Shown: positions 54,473 to 63,052 of the stretch, in pieces
Layout: each line of letters starts with the position of its first letter
Position numbering within the stretch: position 1 is the first letter of the stretch
NCBI GenBank assembly: GCA_008081045.1
Contig: VMDC01000002.1
Location: 1-64,000, forward strand
Length of the DNA stretch: 64,000 nt
Direction: 5' to 3'
Source of the DNA: Gammaproteobacteria bacterium
GTDB taxonomy: Bacteria > Pseudomonadota > Gammaproteobacteria > Pseudomonadales > Pseudohongiellaceae
Notes under the pieces: generated by a model
What the model was told of the DNA's origin: nothing
The model's database searches: none
What the model saw: only the letters and a program-made list of their open reading frames with translations
Position numbers and translations under genes: made by a program

Positions 54473-55372
54473 TTAGTTGACAGTGGACAGCGCTCGACGA
54501 ATCGCCTCGGCAGTGTATCGTGCTCTGAACTGAATCATTTCCTGGCCGAGCTGAATGGTGTCAGCCAGTGGGGTAATGGCAACGCCGTTAATGGTAGCGA
54601 GTCCGGCCTCAATCCGCTGTTGATAGCGGACCTGTTCGGGATCTGTCACCATCATCATTGCTGTCACCCAGATATCATCGTGATAGCCATCATCGGCGGA
54701 TTGTGCGACGCCGAGTTCTCGCTCGGTGTACTGTTCGGTTTCTACCCACCCCGGATCATAAAACTCTCTGATGAAATGTATCCTGGTTGCCTCGCCCTGC
54801 CAGCTCTGGCCAAGCTTGTCGGCTACATTGGCCATCCCCCGCTGATTGCCGCCGCTGTCTCCGATCATGACGATATCCGAGAAGCCTGCCTGTCGGAGAC
54901 TGTTGGCAATGTCGGTAAGCAGCGCCTCATAGGTTCCGGCGCTTAAGCTTATTGAGCCGGGATATTTCATGGCACCAGATGGCGGGTCAATATTGCCTTC
55001 AGGGACAAATTTCACTATCGGGGCGCACAGGGCGTTGCCGAGTGCTTCGGCGATCGCGGGACAGGCCGCCTGCAGAATCAGGTTGTGTTTTCCGGTTGAC
55101 AGATAAGGTCCGTTTTCCTCAATGCCACCGGTTGCGATGATCACGGTGCTTGTGCCTGATGCGATGGCGTCCCGGATCTCCATGGAAGTAAGTTCTTCGA
55201 GCCAGTAAGATTGGCCGGCAGCGATTGGACGCTCCGTGCTCAACCATGAGGCGAGCTCTGTGTCTTGACCGAATGCCTGTGCATTAATCAGCGCAGTGGC
55301 TGCGATCAGCGTGTTCAGTAATTGACGGTAGACAGAAGCATTTTTCACCGGTATCCCTCTTCGAATTTTCAT
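54473..55372 (-). CDS. Exported creatininase-family protein with altered metal site
   Basis: A 299-residue member of the creatininase/MftE-type amidase family. It has a signal peptide (residues about 1-35). The usual metal motif E-x-H-G-P-H-L...D is here GIEENGPYLSTGKH, so the first Glu is kept but His is Asn and Asp is His. The second motif N-G-H-G-G-N is GDSGGN, so the His is Ser. It could be a separate subgroup with a changed metal centre or have lost amidase activity. Its pairing with an S10 peptidase suggests work on peptides or cyclic amides outside the cytoplasm. Confidence 0.8.
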   Translation of the reverse strand: MKIRRGIPVKNASVYRQLLNTLIAATALINAQAFGQDTELASWLSTERPIAAGQSYWLEELTSMEIRDAIASGTSTVIIATGGIEENGPYLSTGKHNLILQAACPAIAEALGNALCAPIVKFVPEGNIDPPSGAMKYPGSISLSAGTYEALLTDIANSLRQAGFSDIVMIGDSGGNQRGMANVADKLGQSWQGEATRIHFIREFYDPGWVETEQYTERELGVAQSADDGYHDDIWVTAMMMVTDPEQVRYQQRIEAGLATINGVAITPLADTIQLGQEMIQFRARYTAEAIRRALSTVN

Positions 55373-55630
55373 CTATGCAGATTGTCGTCTGCCCGCGAAT
55401 ATCGAGCTTTATCCTACCTCAAAAGTACCGCGACCGCCTGCCCCTGAAACAGCGCCTTTCTCTGATTACAAGTGGTTTCAATGAGTCGGTTAATAAGGTA
55501 TTTTCCAGACTTGATAAGTTTAAAGCAGTCGCCCGCTGAAAGCAGTATCGCAGTGAGCAGGCGCCATCTTAACGTCGCAGCACGTCCGCGAGTTGCCCTC
55601 TTGGCAAGCGCTGGGCGGTGAGTTCCAGAC

Positions 55631-56914
55631 TTGATTCTCAATATTCGAAACATTGCCCTCGCTTTACTCCTTGTGCTTCTGGTCAGTGCCAGCGTCATCC
55701 TGTGGCGCGCGCCGGTAATCGAGACCGGGGCAATAGTGCACTCTGAGGATCTTTCGCCGGGCGAGCTGGTCGCGCGCGGCGAGTATCTGGTCACGGCTGG
55801 AAACTGCGCCAGTTGTCATACCACTCAGGACGGTGCCTTCATGAGCGGCGGATTGCCGTTCAGAACGCCTTTCGGCACGATCTATTCCACGAACATCACG
55901 CCAGACCCGCTAACCGGAATTGGCAACTGGAGCGAGGTCGATTTCCTGAACTCACTGCGCCACGGCGTGCGCCCTGACGGTGATCATCTGTATCCGGCCT
56001 TTCCTTACACTGCTTACACCAAAGCCAGCGACGATGACATACTGGCCATGTTCGCTTATTTGAAATCGATCAAACCGGTGCGTATCACCCCGCCGCAAAA
56101 TGATCTGGTTTTTCCCTTTAACTACCGGCCGCTGATGGCATTCTGGAAGCTGCTGTATTTTCAGCCAGGGGTTTATGAAGTCCGCGAAGACCAATCGGAG
56201 CAGTGGAACAGGGGCGCTTATCTGGTCGAGGCGCTTGCTCACTGCAGCGCTTGTCACTCGCCGCGCAACAGTCTGGGCGCAGAGCGGGCCGCTGCGCATA
56301 TGGGTGGTGGAGAATTTCTTGATCTGGTCGCCCGAGAACACTATCGACCTTGGTCAGCTCCCAATCTTACCGCAACGGAACGTGGCCTCGCACTGTGGTC
56401 AGAGCAGGATCTGGCAGATTACTTAAAAACTGCACGAAATGACATGCTCGAATCGTTCGGGCCAATGAATGAAGTCATTATCAACAGCACGCGCTATCTC
56501 GAAGCGCAAGATATCGGGGCTATGGTGACTTACTTAAAGAACCTTCCGGCTGTGCCTGAGCGCGAGGCAACTACGCCGGGCCCTGCGGTCATGGGCAGGG
56601 GCAGAACAATCTATAATCTTCACTGTGGCACCTGCCACCTTCCTACCGGTGAAGGAGATCCTGATATGGCTCCTCGTCTGGATCGCGGCAGTCTGGTTGT
56701 GCAGGATGAAAATCCTGCTTCGATGATCAATGCGATTCTGTATGGGCCGCATCTGCCGAGCCCGCCATTGCAGCCAAAGTGGCGTGAGCCCATGGAGGAC
56801 TTCCAGTATCTGCTTGACGACGAAGAAGTGGCCGCCGCGGCGACTTTTATCCGCCACTCCTGGGGTAATGCGTCTGGCATGGTCACGGCAGATCAGGTAG
56901 CCAGGCAGCGTTAG
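55631..56914 (+). CDS. Tri-haem membrane-anchored cytochrome c
   Basis: A 427-residue protein with an N-terminal membrane anchor (residues about 5-25) and three c-type haem sites: CASCH (about residue 58), CSACH (about residue 205) and CGTCH (about residue 330). This is the domain order of the cytochrome subunit of gluconate and alcohol dehydrogenases, which carries electrons to ubiquinone. It starts at a TTG (55631), with GGTGAG upstream; no ATG or GTG lies before the anchor. No flavin or quinoprotein partner is directly beside it; the PQQ dehydrogenase at 48.8 kb or an enzyme elsewhere could serve. Confidence 0.86.
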   Translation: MILNIRNIALALLLVLLVSASVILWRAPVIETGAIVHSEDLSPGELVARGEYLVTAGNCASCHTTQDGAFMSGGLPFRTPFGTIYSTNITPDPLTGIGNWSEVDFLNSLRHGVRPDGDHLYPAFPYTAYTKASDDDILAMFAYLKSIKPVRITPPQNDLVFPFNYRPLMAFWKLLYFQPGVYEVREDQSEQWNRGAYLVEALAHCSACHSPRNSLGAERAAAHMGGGEFLDLVAREHYRPWSAPNLTATERGLALWSEQDLADYLKTARNDMLESFGPMNEVIINSTRYLEAQDIGAMVTYLKNLPAVPEREATTPGPAVMGRGRTIYNLHCGTCHLPTGEGDPDMAPRLDRGSLVVQDENPASMINAILYGPHLPSPPLQPKWREPMEDFQYLLDDEEVAAAATFIRHSWGNASGMVTADQVARQR

Positions 56915-56926
56915 CCAGCTTCGGCG

Positions 56927-56932
56927 TATAAT
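56927..56932 (+). promoter_or_regulatory. -10 element before the DUF1592 operon
   Basis: Consensus TATAAT in GGCGTATAATGC, 110 bases before the DUF1592 start. The matching -35 is weak. It is the best promoter candidate for the four-gene operon downstream. Confidence 0.35.
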
Positions 56933-57041
56933 GCTGAAAAATAAGTCTTGACCAGCCTCGTGAGAAGGGTAGTTTTAGAAGTCTGGCCCTCCTCAGAGGC
57001 ATAAAAGTCCGCTCGGACAGACACAGCGCAGGTGAAAGCCT

Positions 57042-58790
57042 ATGTACAGTATTCGGTATGACTGTCGATTCTCCGCGGGATCAGTCCGCCGGCAAGTCGT
57101 CATTTTTATTCTGGCGCTCGGCGTTCTCTCCGGATGCAGTGAACCACAGAATGCTGAACCCGCAGAGCAGTATCATGCCGGCTCTCCGCTGCGTACCCGT
57201 TTGCTGACGGCTGATCAATACACCGCCTCAATCGCCCAGGTTTTCGGTGAGGACATTGCTGACAGTATCCTGCCGCCGATTCCGCCGATGGCGCGGACGG
57301 ACGGGCTGCTGGCTTCGGGCGCTGCATTCGTCGGAGTTACCTCGGATCAGGTCTCGCAGATCCAGCAGACAGCCGCGTCAATTGCGGCTCAGGTGGTCGA
57401 TCAAGAGCATCGCGATTTTCTGATCCCCTGTACGCCGGAAGCAACGGAAGCGGCTGATTCCAGCTGCGCGGCACTGTTTCTGGAAGAGACCGGCCGACTG
57501 CTGTTCCGTCGCCCGTTGAGTGACAATCGGCTCTCGGATCTGGTGCAGATTGCGGATTACGCTGCGCAGCAAACCGGTGACTTTTATGACGGACTGTCAC
57601 TGGCTCTCGAAGCCATGCTGATCAGCCCGGATTTTATTTTCATTGCTGACCGTGCTGAGGCTGATCCTGATGCTCCGGGTCAGCAGCGCCTTGACGCCTA
57701 TTCACTGGCTTCAAGATTGAGCTTTTTACTGTGGAATGCCCCGCCTGATGACGTTCTGCTAGAGGAAGCGGAAGCAGGTCTTCTCCATACTCCGCAAGGT
57801 CTGGCTGGGGCAGTGGATCGAATGCTCGGCAGCGCGCGTCTTGAATCAGGCGTCAGGGCGTTCTTTGATGATCTGATGGCCTTTGACGAATTCAACAGTC
57901 TCGCTAAGGACCCGCTTGTGTATCCCATGGTCACGGGCACCACTCTTGAGCATGCCCGTGAGCAAACCCTGCGCACGATCGTTGACCATCTACTAACGCG
58001 ACAGGCGGACTACCGAGACCTATTCACCACACGGAAAACCTTTATGTCCATGCAGCTTGCTGCGGTTTATGACACTCCGGCCGGTGAGGGCTGGGTGCCT
58101 TTCGAGTTCGAAGAAGGGGGGGCTCGGCTAGGCTTACTGACTCATGTCAGTTTCCTGGCCGCGAATTCTCATTCGGTCCGGAGCTCGCCGACTCTCAGGG
58201 GCAAAGCGCTGCGTGAAACCTTTCTGTGTCAGCGAGTGCCTGACCCTCCGCCGGACGTTGACTTCTCTTCGTTAGAAGAAGCTGAGGACGCTGCGACAGC
58301 GAAAGAACGCTTGGCGGTTCATAACACCAATCCGTCCTGTGCCGGCTGTCACCTGATCACCGACCCGATGGGTCTCTCACTGGAAAATTTTGACGGTGCT
58401 GGCCGCTTCCGTGCAACCGAGAATGGCGCGCCATTAGACATAGCCGGCGAGCTGGACGGCATTTTCTATGAGGACATTGCCGGTCTGGCACAGGCGACCC
58501 GTAATCATCCCAAATTGTCCGCCTGTCTGATCAATCGGCTGTATGCTTACGGAACGGGTGGGCCTGTTTCTCTGAGAGAGGACAGAGATACGCTCGCGGG
58601 GTTTGAAGCGCGTTTTGCGGAAAATGAGTACCGATTACCCGCATTATTGCGCGATATAGCGCTGTCTGACGCATTTTTGCGCGTGAGGTCTGGAGAATCT
58701 GAGGGTAGAATGCTGGATTCTCTACGAATGAAAGCGCCTGCCGAGAGAGCCGAATCTGCCATGGCTCTGGCAAGCATGGAGAACGAGTGA
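57042..58790 (+). CDS. DUF1592/DUF1588/DUF1585 multidomain lipoprotein
   Basis: A 582-residue protein with a lipobox-like LSGC (about residue 32). After an N-terminal DUF1587-like segment (LLTADQYTASIAQVFG), the order is DUF1595 (LLFRRPLSDNRLSDLVQIADY), DUF1592 (LASRLSFLLWNAPPDDVLL), DUF1588 (GLLTHVSFLAANSHSVRSSP to GLSLENFDGAGRFR) and DUF1585 (HPKLSACLINRLYAYGTG). NPSCAGCHLI within DUF1588 is a c-type haem motif. This set is common in Planctomycetes and some Proteobacteria, always with a DUF1552 or DUF1501 partner; the reaction is not known. The next gene starts at its stop (TGATG). Confidence 0.87.
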   Translation: MYSIRYDCRFSAGSVRRQVVIFILALGVLSGCSEPQNAEPAEQYHAGSPLRTRLLTADQYTASIAQVFGEDIADSILPPIPPMARTDGLLASGAAFVGVTSDQVSQIQQTAASIAAQVVDQEHRDFLIPCTPEATEAADSSCAALFLEETGRLLFRRPLSDNRLSDLVQIADYAAQQTGDFYDGLSLALEAMLISPDFIFIADRAEADPDAPGQQRLDAYSLASRLSFLLWNAPPDDVLLEEAEAGLLHTPQGLAGAVDRMLGSARLESGVRAFFDDLMAFDEFNSLAKDPLVYPMVTGTTLEHAREQTLRTIVDHLLTRQADYRDLFTTRKTFMSMQLAAVYDTPAGEGWVPFEFEEGGARLGLLTHVSFLAANSHSVRSSPTLRGKALRETFLCQRVPDPPPDVDFSSLEEAEDAATAKERLAVHNTNPSCAGCHLITDPMGLSLENFDGAGRFRATENGAPLDIAGELDGIFYEDIAGLAQATRNHPKLSACLINRLYAYGTGGPVSLREDRDTLAGFEARFAENEYRLPALLRDIALSDAFLRVRSGESEGRMLDSLRMKAPAERAESAMALASMENE

Positions 58791-60139
58791 TGAAAAGGCT
58801 TGAGCAGACTCTGAGCAGGCGTCGGTTCCTGAGGGGTACCCTGAAGGGTGGGGCAGTCTCCGTCGGGCTGCCACTTTTGAATGTCTTTTTGAATGACAAC
58901 GGGACGGCCTATGCAGACGGCATGCCGATTCCCCTGCGTTTTGGTACCTGGTCCTGGGGGCTTGGTATGAGCGAGTCGATTTTTGTTCCGAAGAAGACCG
59001 GTGCAAATTTCGATTTGCCTGAAGAAATCGCTGCGCTGGCGCCAGTCCAGGAACATCTGAATCTGTACACCAATTTTCATGTCTTCAAAGATGATGCCCC
59101 CAATTTGTGTCATCACTCTGGCTGGGTGGTACTGCGTTCTGGCATTGCGCCAACGGCGCGGGCGAATCTGCCCGGCGAGACCATTGATGTGTCGATCGCG
59201 CGACAGATTGGCAACGCCACCCGGTTCAGAAGCCTGAGCGCAACCGCTACCGGCGATGCGCGGGACAGCTTCAGCTATGAAGGCGGGAATTCGGTCAACA
59301 CACCGGAGTGGTCACCGCTGAGATTCTACCAGCGTCTTTTCGGGGAGGGTTTTCAGGATCCCAATGCCTCCACGTTTTCTCCCGACCCCAAAGTGCTGGT
59401 GCGCCAGAGCGCCCTCAGCGCTGTTCAGGAGGAAGCCCGTAAGCTGGAGAAATCCCTTGGCTCGGAGGATCGGGCTCGTCTGGATCAGTATTTTACGGGA
59501 TTGCGGGATCTTGAGCGGCGGTTTGATCTGCAGCTCACCAAACCCGATCCCCGCGAAGCCTGTGTGGTTTTGGAAGAGCCGATGGATCTGCCAACGGGGC
59601 TGGATGCGGATCTTGTGGCAACGAGACATCGCATGATGACGGACCTGATGCTGATGGCGGTGGCCTGCGACCAGACCCGTGTGTTCAATATGTTCTATGC
59701 TTCTGCGTTCTCAGCAACGACGCAGCCGGGATATGACAAGCCGCATCACACGGCGACTCATGAGGAAGCGGTGGACCCGGAGTTGGGCTATCAGCCCTAT
59801 ACCTCGTGGTATACGCGTCGCGCCATGGAGGAATGGGCTTATTACGTGCAGGCGCTCGCCAACTTCAGGGAGGGGGATGGTACTCTGCTGGACAACTCGT
59901 TCATTTATGCTACGACGGATCAGTCCTTTGCCAAGCTGCACGCGATAGATGGTATCCCCATGTTTTCCGCAGGTACTGCCGGCGGCCGCGTCAAGACCGG
60001 TCTGCACATCGATGGTGGCGGCTCACCCGGTTGCCGGCTTGGGTTCACCGCTCAGCGGCTGATGGGACTCGAGATCGATACCTGGGGAGACAAGAGCAAC
60101 ACCACTTCAAGTGAAATAAGTGACATTCTGATTACCTGA
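58790..60139 (+). CDS. DUF1552 protein with Tat signal
   Basis: A 449-residue protein of DUF1552. It has a twin-arginine signal (SRRRFLRGTLKGGAVSVG) in its first 40 residues, so it should be folded, probably with metal, before export. The body has many conserved His/Asp-bearing segments (NLCHHSGWVV, KPHHTATHEE, TTDQSFAKLHA), in a way similar to DUF1501, which I recall as related to the sulfatase/alkaline phosphatase fold. The start is the ATG at 58790, sharing one base with the DUF1592 stop. It is taken to be the working partner of the DUF1592 protein. Confidence 0.88.
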   Translation: MKRLEQTLSRRRFLRGTLKGGAVSVGLPLLNVFLNDNGTAYADGMPIPLRFGTWSWGLGMSESIFVPKKTGANFDLPEEIAALAPVQEHLNLYTNFHVFKDDAPNLCHHSGWVVLRSGIAPTARANLPGETIDVSIARQIGNATRFRSLSATATGDARDSFSYEGGNSVNTPEWSPLRFYQRLFGEGFQDPNASTFSPDPKVLVRQSALSAVQEEARKLEKSLGSEDRARLDQYFTGLRDLERRFDLQLTKPDPREACVVLEEPMDLPTGLDADLVATRHRMMTDLMLMAVACDQTRVFNMFYASAFSATTQPGYDKPHHTATHEEAVDPELGYQPYTSWYTRRAMEEWAYYVQALANFREGDGTLLDNSFIYATTDQSFAKLHAIDGIPMFSAGTAGGRVKTGLHIDGGGSPGCRLGFTAQRLMGLEIDTWGDKSNTTSSEISDILIT

Positions 60140-60159
60140 TAAATTTCGGATTTTGAATT

Positions 60160-61515
60160 GTGAGCAGCCTTAAAAAAGTCGCTCTGAGCCTCTCTACGAT
60201 CAGCTTTATCGCCTGTTGCGCAGCTGCTGTGGGCGCTGATCAAGGATCCTACACCGAAGCTTACCGCGACGTTCCCATGCCTGTGGGTTTCAGGGTGGAG
60301 GCCAGTCAGGAAGGACCGGTATTCGCTGACGCATCCGGTATGACCCTATACAAATGGCCTCAGCACAAGTTGCGTAATGGGTACAGCGGTGAGTCGCCCG
60401 GCTCGCCCGCCTGCTACGAGGATGTCTTGACGGTTACGGCAGGCTTGATGAGTCCCTATCCCCCGGGGATCCGCTTACCGGAACTGGATGAGCGCAAGAG
60501 TTGCACAGACCTGTGGAAACCTGTCACCGCGGATGAGGTTGCTCAAGAAGTCGGAGACTGGACTGTTGTTGAGCGCCGCGATGGTGCGCGGCAGTGGGCC
60601 TATCAGGAACAGCCGCTGTACACTTCAGTCAAAGACCAAGAGCCCGGTGATGTGCTAGGCGGCACACGCCGGCGTTTCGGCGGTGATGCGCCGGCTAAAC
60701 GGGTACCGGTCGGCCCGCCTTCGCTTCACCCCCCGGGTTTCTCAATCCGAAGCTCCTTCAACGGTCGAATGCTGGCAACAGACCGCAGTGAATCGGTTTA
60801 CAGCTATGAGGGGGATACCGCTGACAGCAGCAGCTGTCGTGCAGACTGTCTGGCAAAATGGAAGCCGGTATTGGCGCCATCTCTGGCCAGAGCGCAGGGT
60901 GAATGGTCGTTGCTGGAGCGTTCTCCCGGCGAGCGCCAGTGGGTTTTCAGAGGCAAGCCGCTCTACACCTATATTCTGGATTCCGGCACCTGGTCGCAGC
61001 AGGGCAGTGACGAGCCCGGCTGGGAAAACGTGTTTACTCAGGTCGCGGATTCCTACCCTGACAGTTTCAGGCCACAGCACACCATGGTCGGCGACGTGCT
61101 GGCTGATTCGGAAGGTAAAACCATTTATATCTACCATTGCGGCGAAGATTCTCAGGATCAGTTAGGCTGCGACCATCCCACCGAAACGCAAGTTTATCGG
61201 CTGGCCATGTGCGGTGCGGGAGATCCCGAGCGCTGCCTTGAATACTGGCCATATGTTCTGGCCGGTGACCATGAGCAAGCGACCAATCGCACCTGGTCTA
61301 TTGTATGGATTGACCCCCGTACAGGTCGTTTCGCTGCGCCGCAGCAGGAAGGAGCCCTTCGCGTCTGGGCCTACCGTGATCGACCGGTGTACACCTTCGC
61401 CGGTGATTCATCGCCCGGCGACGTCCATGGTGGTGGCACCGGAGAATGGCGGGGCCAGCGAAATGGCCTCAAGGCGATCATGCTGCGGGACGATTTTTTT
61501 CGGGGGACTTTGTGA
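60160..61515 (+). CDS. Secreted PF03640-type repeat protein
   Basis: A 451-residue protein with a signal peptide (residues about 1-26). Three copies of the PF03640 secreted repeat are seen, each with a Tyr strand (GMTLYKWPQH, ESVYSYEG, KTIYIYHCG), a Cys pair, a W-x-P segment, then W..V.R..G..QW.Y...PLY....D..PGD. The repeats seem to be linked by disulfides. It starts at a GTG (60160) with only a weak site. No activity is known for the repeat. It is third in the DUF1592 operon, and its stop overlaps the next ATG by one base. Confidence 0.84.
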   Translation: MSSLKKVALSLSTISFIACCAAAVGADQGSYTEAYRDVPMPVGFRVEASQEGPVFADASGMTLYKWPQHKLRNGYSGESPGSPACYEDVLTVTAGLMSPYPPGIRLPELDERKSCTDLWKPVTADEVAQEVGDWTVVERRDGARQWAYQEQPLYTSVKDQEPGDVLGGTRRRFGGDAPAKRVPVGPPSLHPPGFSIRSSFNGRMLATDRSESVYSYEGDTADSSSCRADCLAKWKPVLAPSLARAQGEWSLLERSPGERQWVFRGKPLYTYILDSGTWSQQGSDEPGWENVFTQVADSYPDSFRPQHTMVGDVLADSEGKTIYIYHCGEDSQDQLGCDHPTETQVYRLAMCGAGDPERCLEYWPYVLAGDHEQATNRTWSIVWIDPRTGRFAAPQQEGALRVWAYRDRPVYTFAGDSSPGDVHGGGTGEWRGQRNGLKAIMLRDDFFRGTL

Positions 61516-62582
61516 TGGGAGCCTATCAAACGCGCAGATGGCTGGCCTGTGTCCTGGTGCTGAGCGGCTTGTCGATAACCTCCGCTGTTCAGGCCGAGGA
61601 GTCGAGAATCAGAAACCGAACTATCAGCTATGTGATGACAGATTTATTCTGGTCGGTGTATCAGACCGAAGATGCGCAGGCCGAGTGTCCCAAGGGATTC
61701 AATGACGGCCCGCGAGAGCAATTTGAGAAGCTCTTTCCTGACCACGAATCTCTGAGCGTCGAAGACACGCAGCTTGCACAGGAAATACAGACCTGGCATC
61801 CGAATACGGAACCTGATGGTTTCGAATTTTTCGAAGTGGAAGGAGAATTATCCTGGGGTCTGAATCTCGATGGAGAAGTGAGCGTCAACGACTTCACGCA
61901 CCCGGATGGCACTCCTGGTATAGATAACGAGGTATACCGGGCAGTGGGTTGCATCATCGGGTTTCGCGGGCCAGACGGGGTGGAATATATATTCCAGAAC
62001 AAGGCAATACTTGATGAAGTTTACAATCGCATGATGATTGAACTCACCGAGGTCGACAGTCTGGAAAATGATGATTCTGTGATTATCAATCTGTACCGAG
62101 GGATGGACCGCCTGCTGACGGATGCTACCGGCCAGAAGGTCATGGCAGGTGGCACGCAGCGCATTGACTATCGGTGGGGAGAAAGTCTGATTCGACAGTT
62201 TGCCGGTCAGATTGTCGATGGCGTTCTCATTACCGAGCCGATCGCGGAAATGGTCATGCCCTGGCAAAACCTCAGTGTGCCGTCGGTTCATGTCTTCAAA
62301 GATGCGCGCTTCCGGCTCGATCTCAGTTCAGAGCAGGCAACAGGCGTGCTTGCCGGCTATGCTGACGTTGACACCTGGTATTACCAACTGATCCGCAACG
62401 ATTCGACCCACCATCTCAGCAATGGCCAGATTTCCGGCATTTCTCTGTACAAGGCGCTCAGACGTCTTGCTGAGGCCTATCCGGATCCGGAAACCGGTGA
62501 GAATACCGCCATTTCGACCTCGCTGGATGTCAAAATGGCGCAAGTCTATATCGTCCACCCAGACAGCAGGGCGGGAGAGTAA
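61515..62582 (+). CDS. Secreted protein of unknown function, last of the DUF1592 operon
   Basis: A 355-residue protein with a signal peptide (residues about 1-27, to AVQAE). I do not recognise the family. The mature part starts RIRNRTISYVMTDLFWSVYQ and has a repeated Asp/Glu-rich nature, two conserved-looking Cys (AECPKGF, VGCIIGF) and a LDVKMAQVYIVHP end. The ATG at 61515 shares a base with the upstream TGA; the 23 open codons before it are not used because the signal peptide starts here. Its coupling to DUF1592, DUF1552 and PF03640 genes suggests a shared periplasmic job. Confidence 0.75.
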   Translation: MGAYQTRRWLACVLVLSGLSITSAVQAEESRIRNRTISYVMTDLFWSVYQTEDAQAECPKGFNDGPREQFEKLFPDHESLSVEDTQLAQEIQTWHPNTEPDGFEFFEVEGELSWGLNLDGEVSVNDFTHPDGTPGIDNEVYRAVGCIIGFRGPDGVEYIFQNKAILDEVYNRMMIELTEVDSLENDDSVIINLYRGMDRLLTDATGQKVMAGGTQRIDYRWGESLIRQFAGQIVDGVLITEPIAEMVMPWQNLSVPSVHVFKDARFRLDLSSEQATGVLAGYADVDTWYYQLIRNDSTHHLSNGQISGISLYKALRRLAEAYPDPETGENTAISTSLDVKMAQVYIVHPDSRAGE

Positions 62583-62585
62583 GCG

Positions 62586-63035
62586 CTAGCCGGTACGGCT
62601 GGCGAGCAGGCGATCCAGCTGATCTGCAAACTGCTTTTTGTCGGCATTGCTGAAAGGCGCAGGACCTCCCGTATGTTCTCCGCTGCCGCGCATGGTTTCC
62701 AGAAAGTCGCGCATGTTTAAGCGAGCGCCGATGTTGTTTTTGGAGAACAGCTCTCCGCGCGGACTCAGTGCGAGTGCTTGCCGATCAATGACTTCAGCCG
62801 CCAGCGGAATATCGCTGGTAATGACGAGGTCTCCGGGATCAGTGCGGCGCACAATTTCATTATCAGCGACGTCAAATCCACCCGGCACCTGAACGGTGCT
62901 TATCAGTCTTGATGGAGGTGTGCGCAGAGCCTGGTTGGCTACCAGAGTCACAGGGGTTTGTGTCCGCTCAGCGGCCCGGAACAGAATTTCTTTGATGACG
63001 CCCGGGCAGGCATCAGCATCCACCCAGATTTTCAT
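62586..63035 (-). CDS. YaiI/YqxD family protein (UPF0178)
   Basis: A 149-residue protein of UPF0178 (DUF188), which has a PIN-like nuclease fold by prediction. It starts with the family's [21 protein letters not shown] and has [22 protein letters not shown] and [13 protein letters not shown]. The three or four Asp in VDADACP and SDIPLA are placed like PIN-domain metal acids, but no activity is known. It converges on the DUF1592 operon with a 3-base gap. Confidence 0.9.
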   Translation of the reverse strand: MKIWVDADACPGVIKEILFRAAERTQTPVTLVANQALRTPPSRLISTVQVPGGFDVADNEIVRRTDPGDLVITSDIPLAAEVIDRQALALSPRGELFSKNNIGARLNMRDFLETMRGSGEHTGGPAPFSNADKKQFADQLDRLLASRTG

Positions 63036-63052
63036 GGCTGGCCTGAAGCCTA

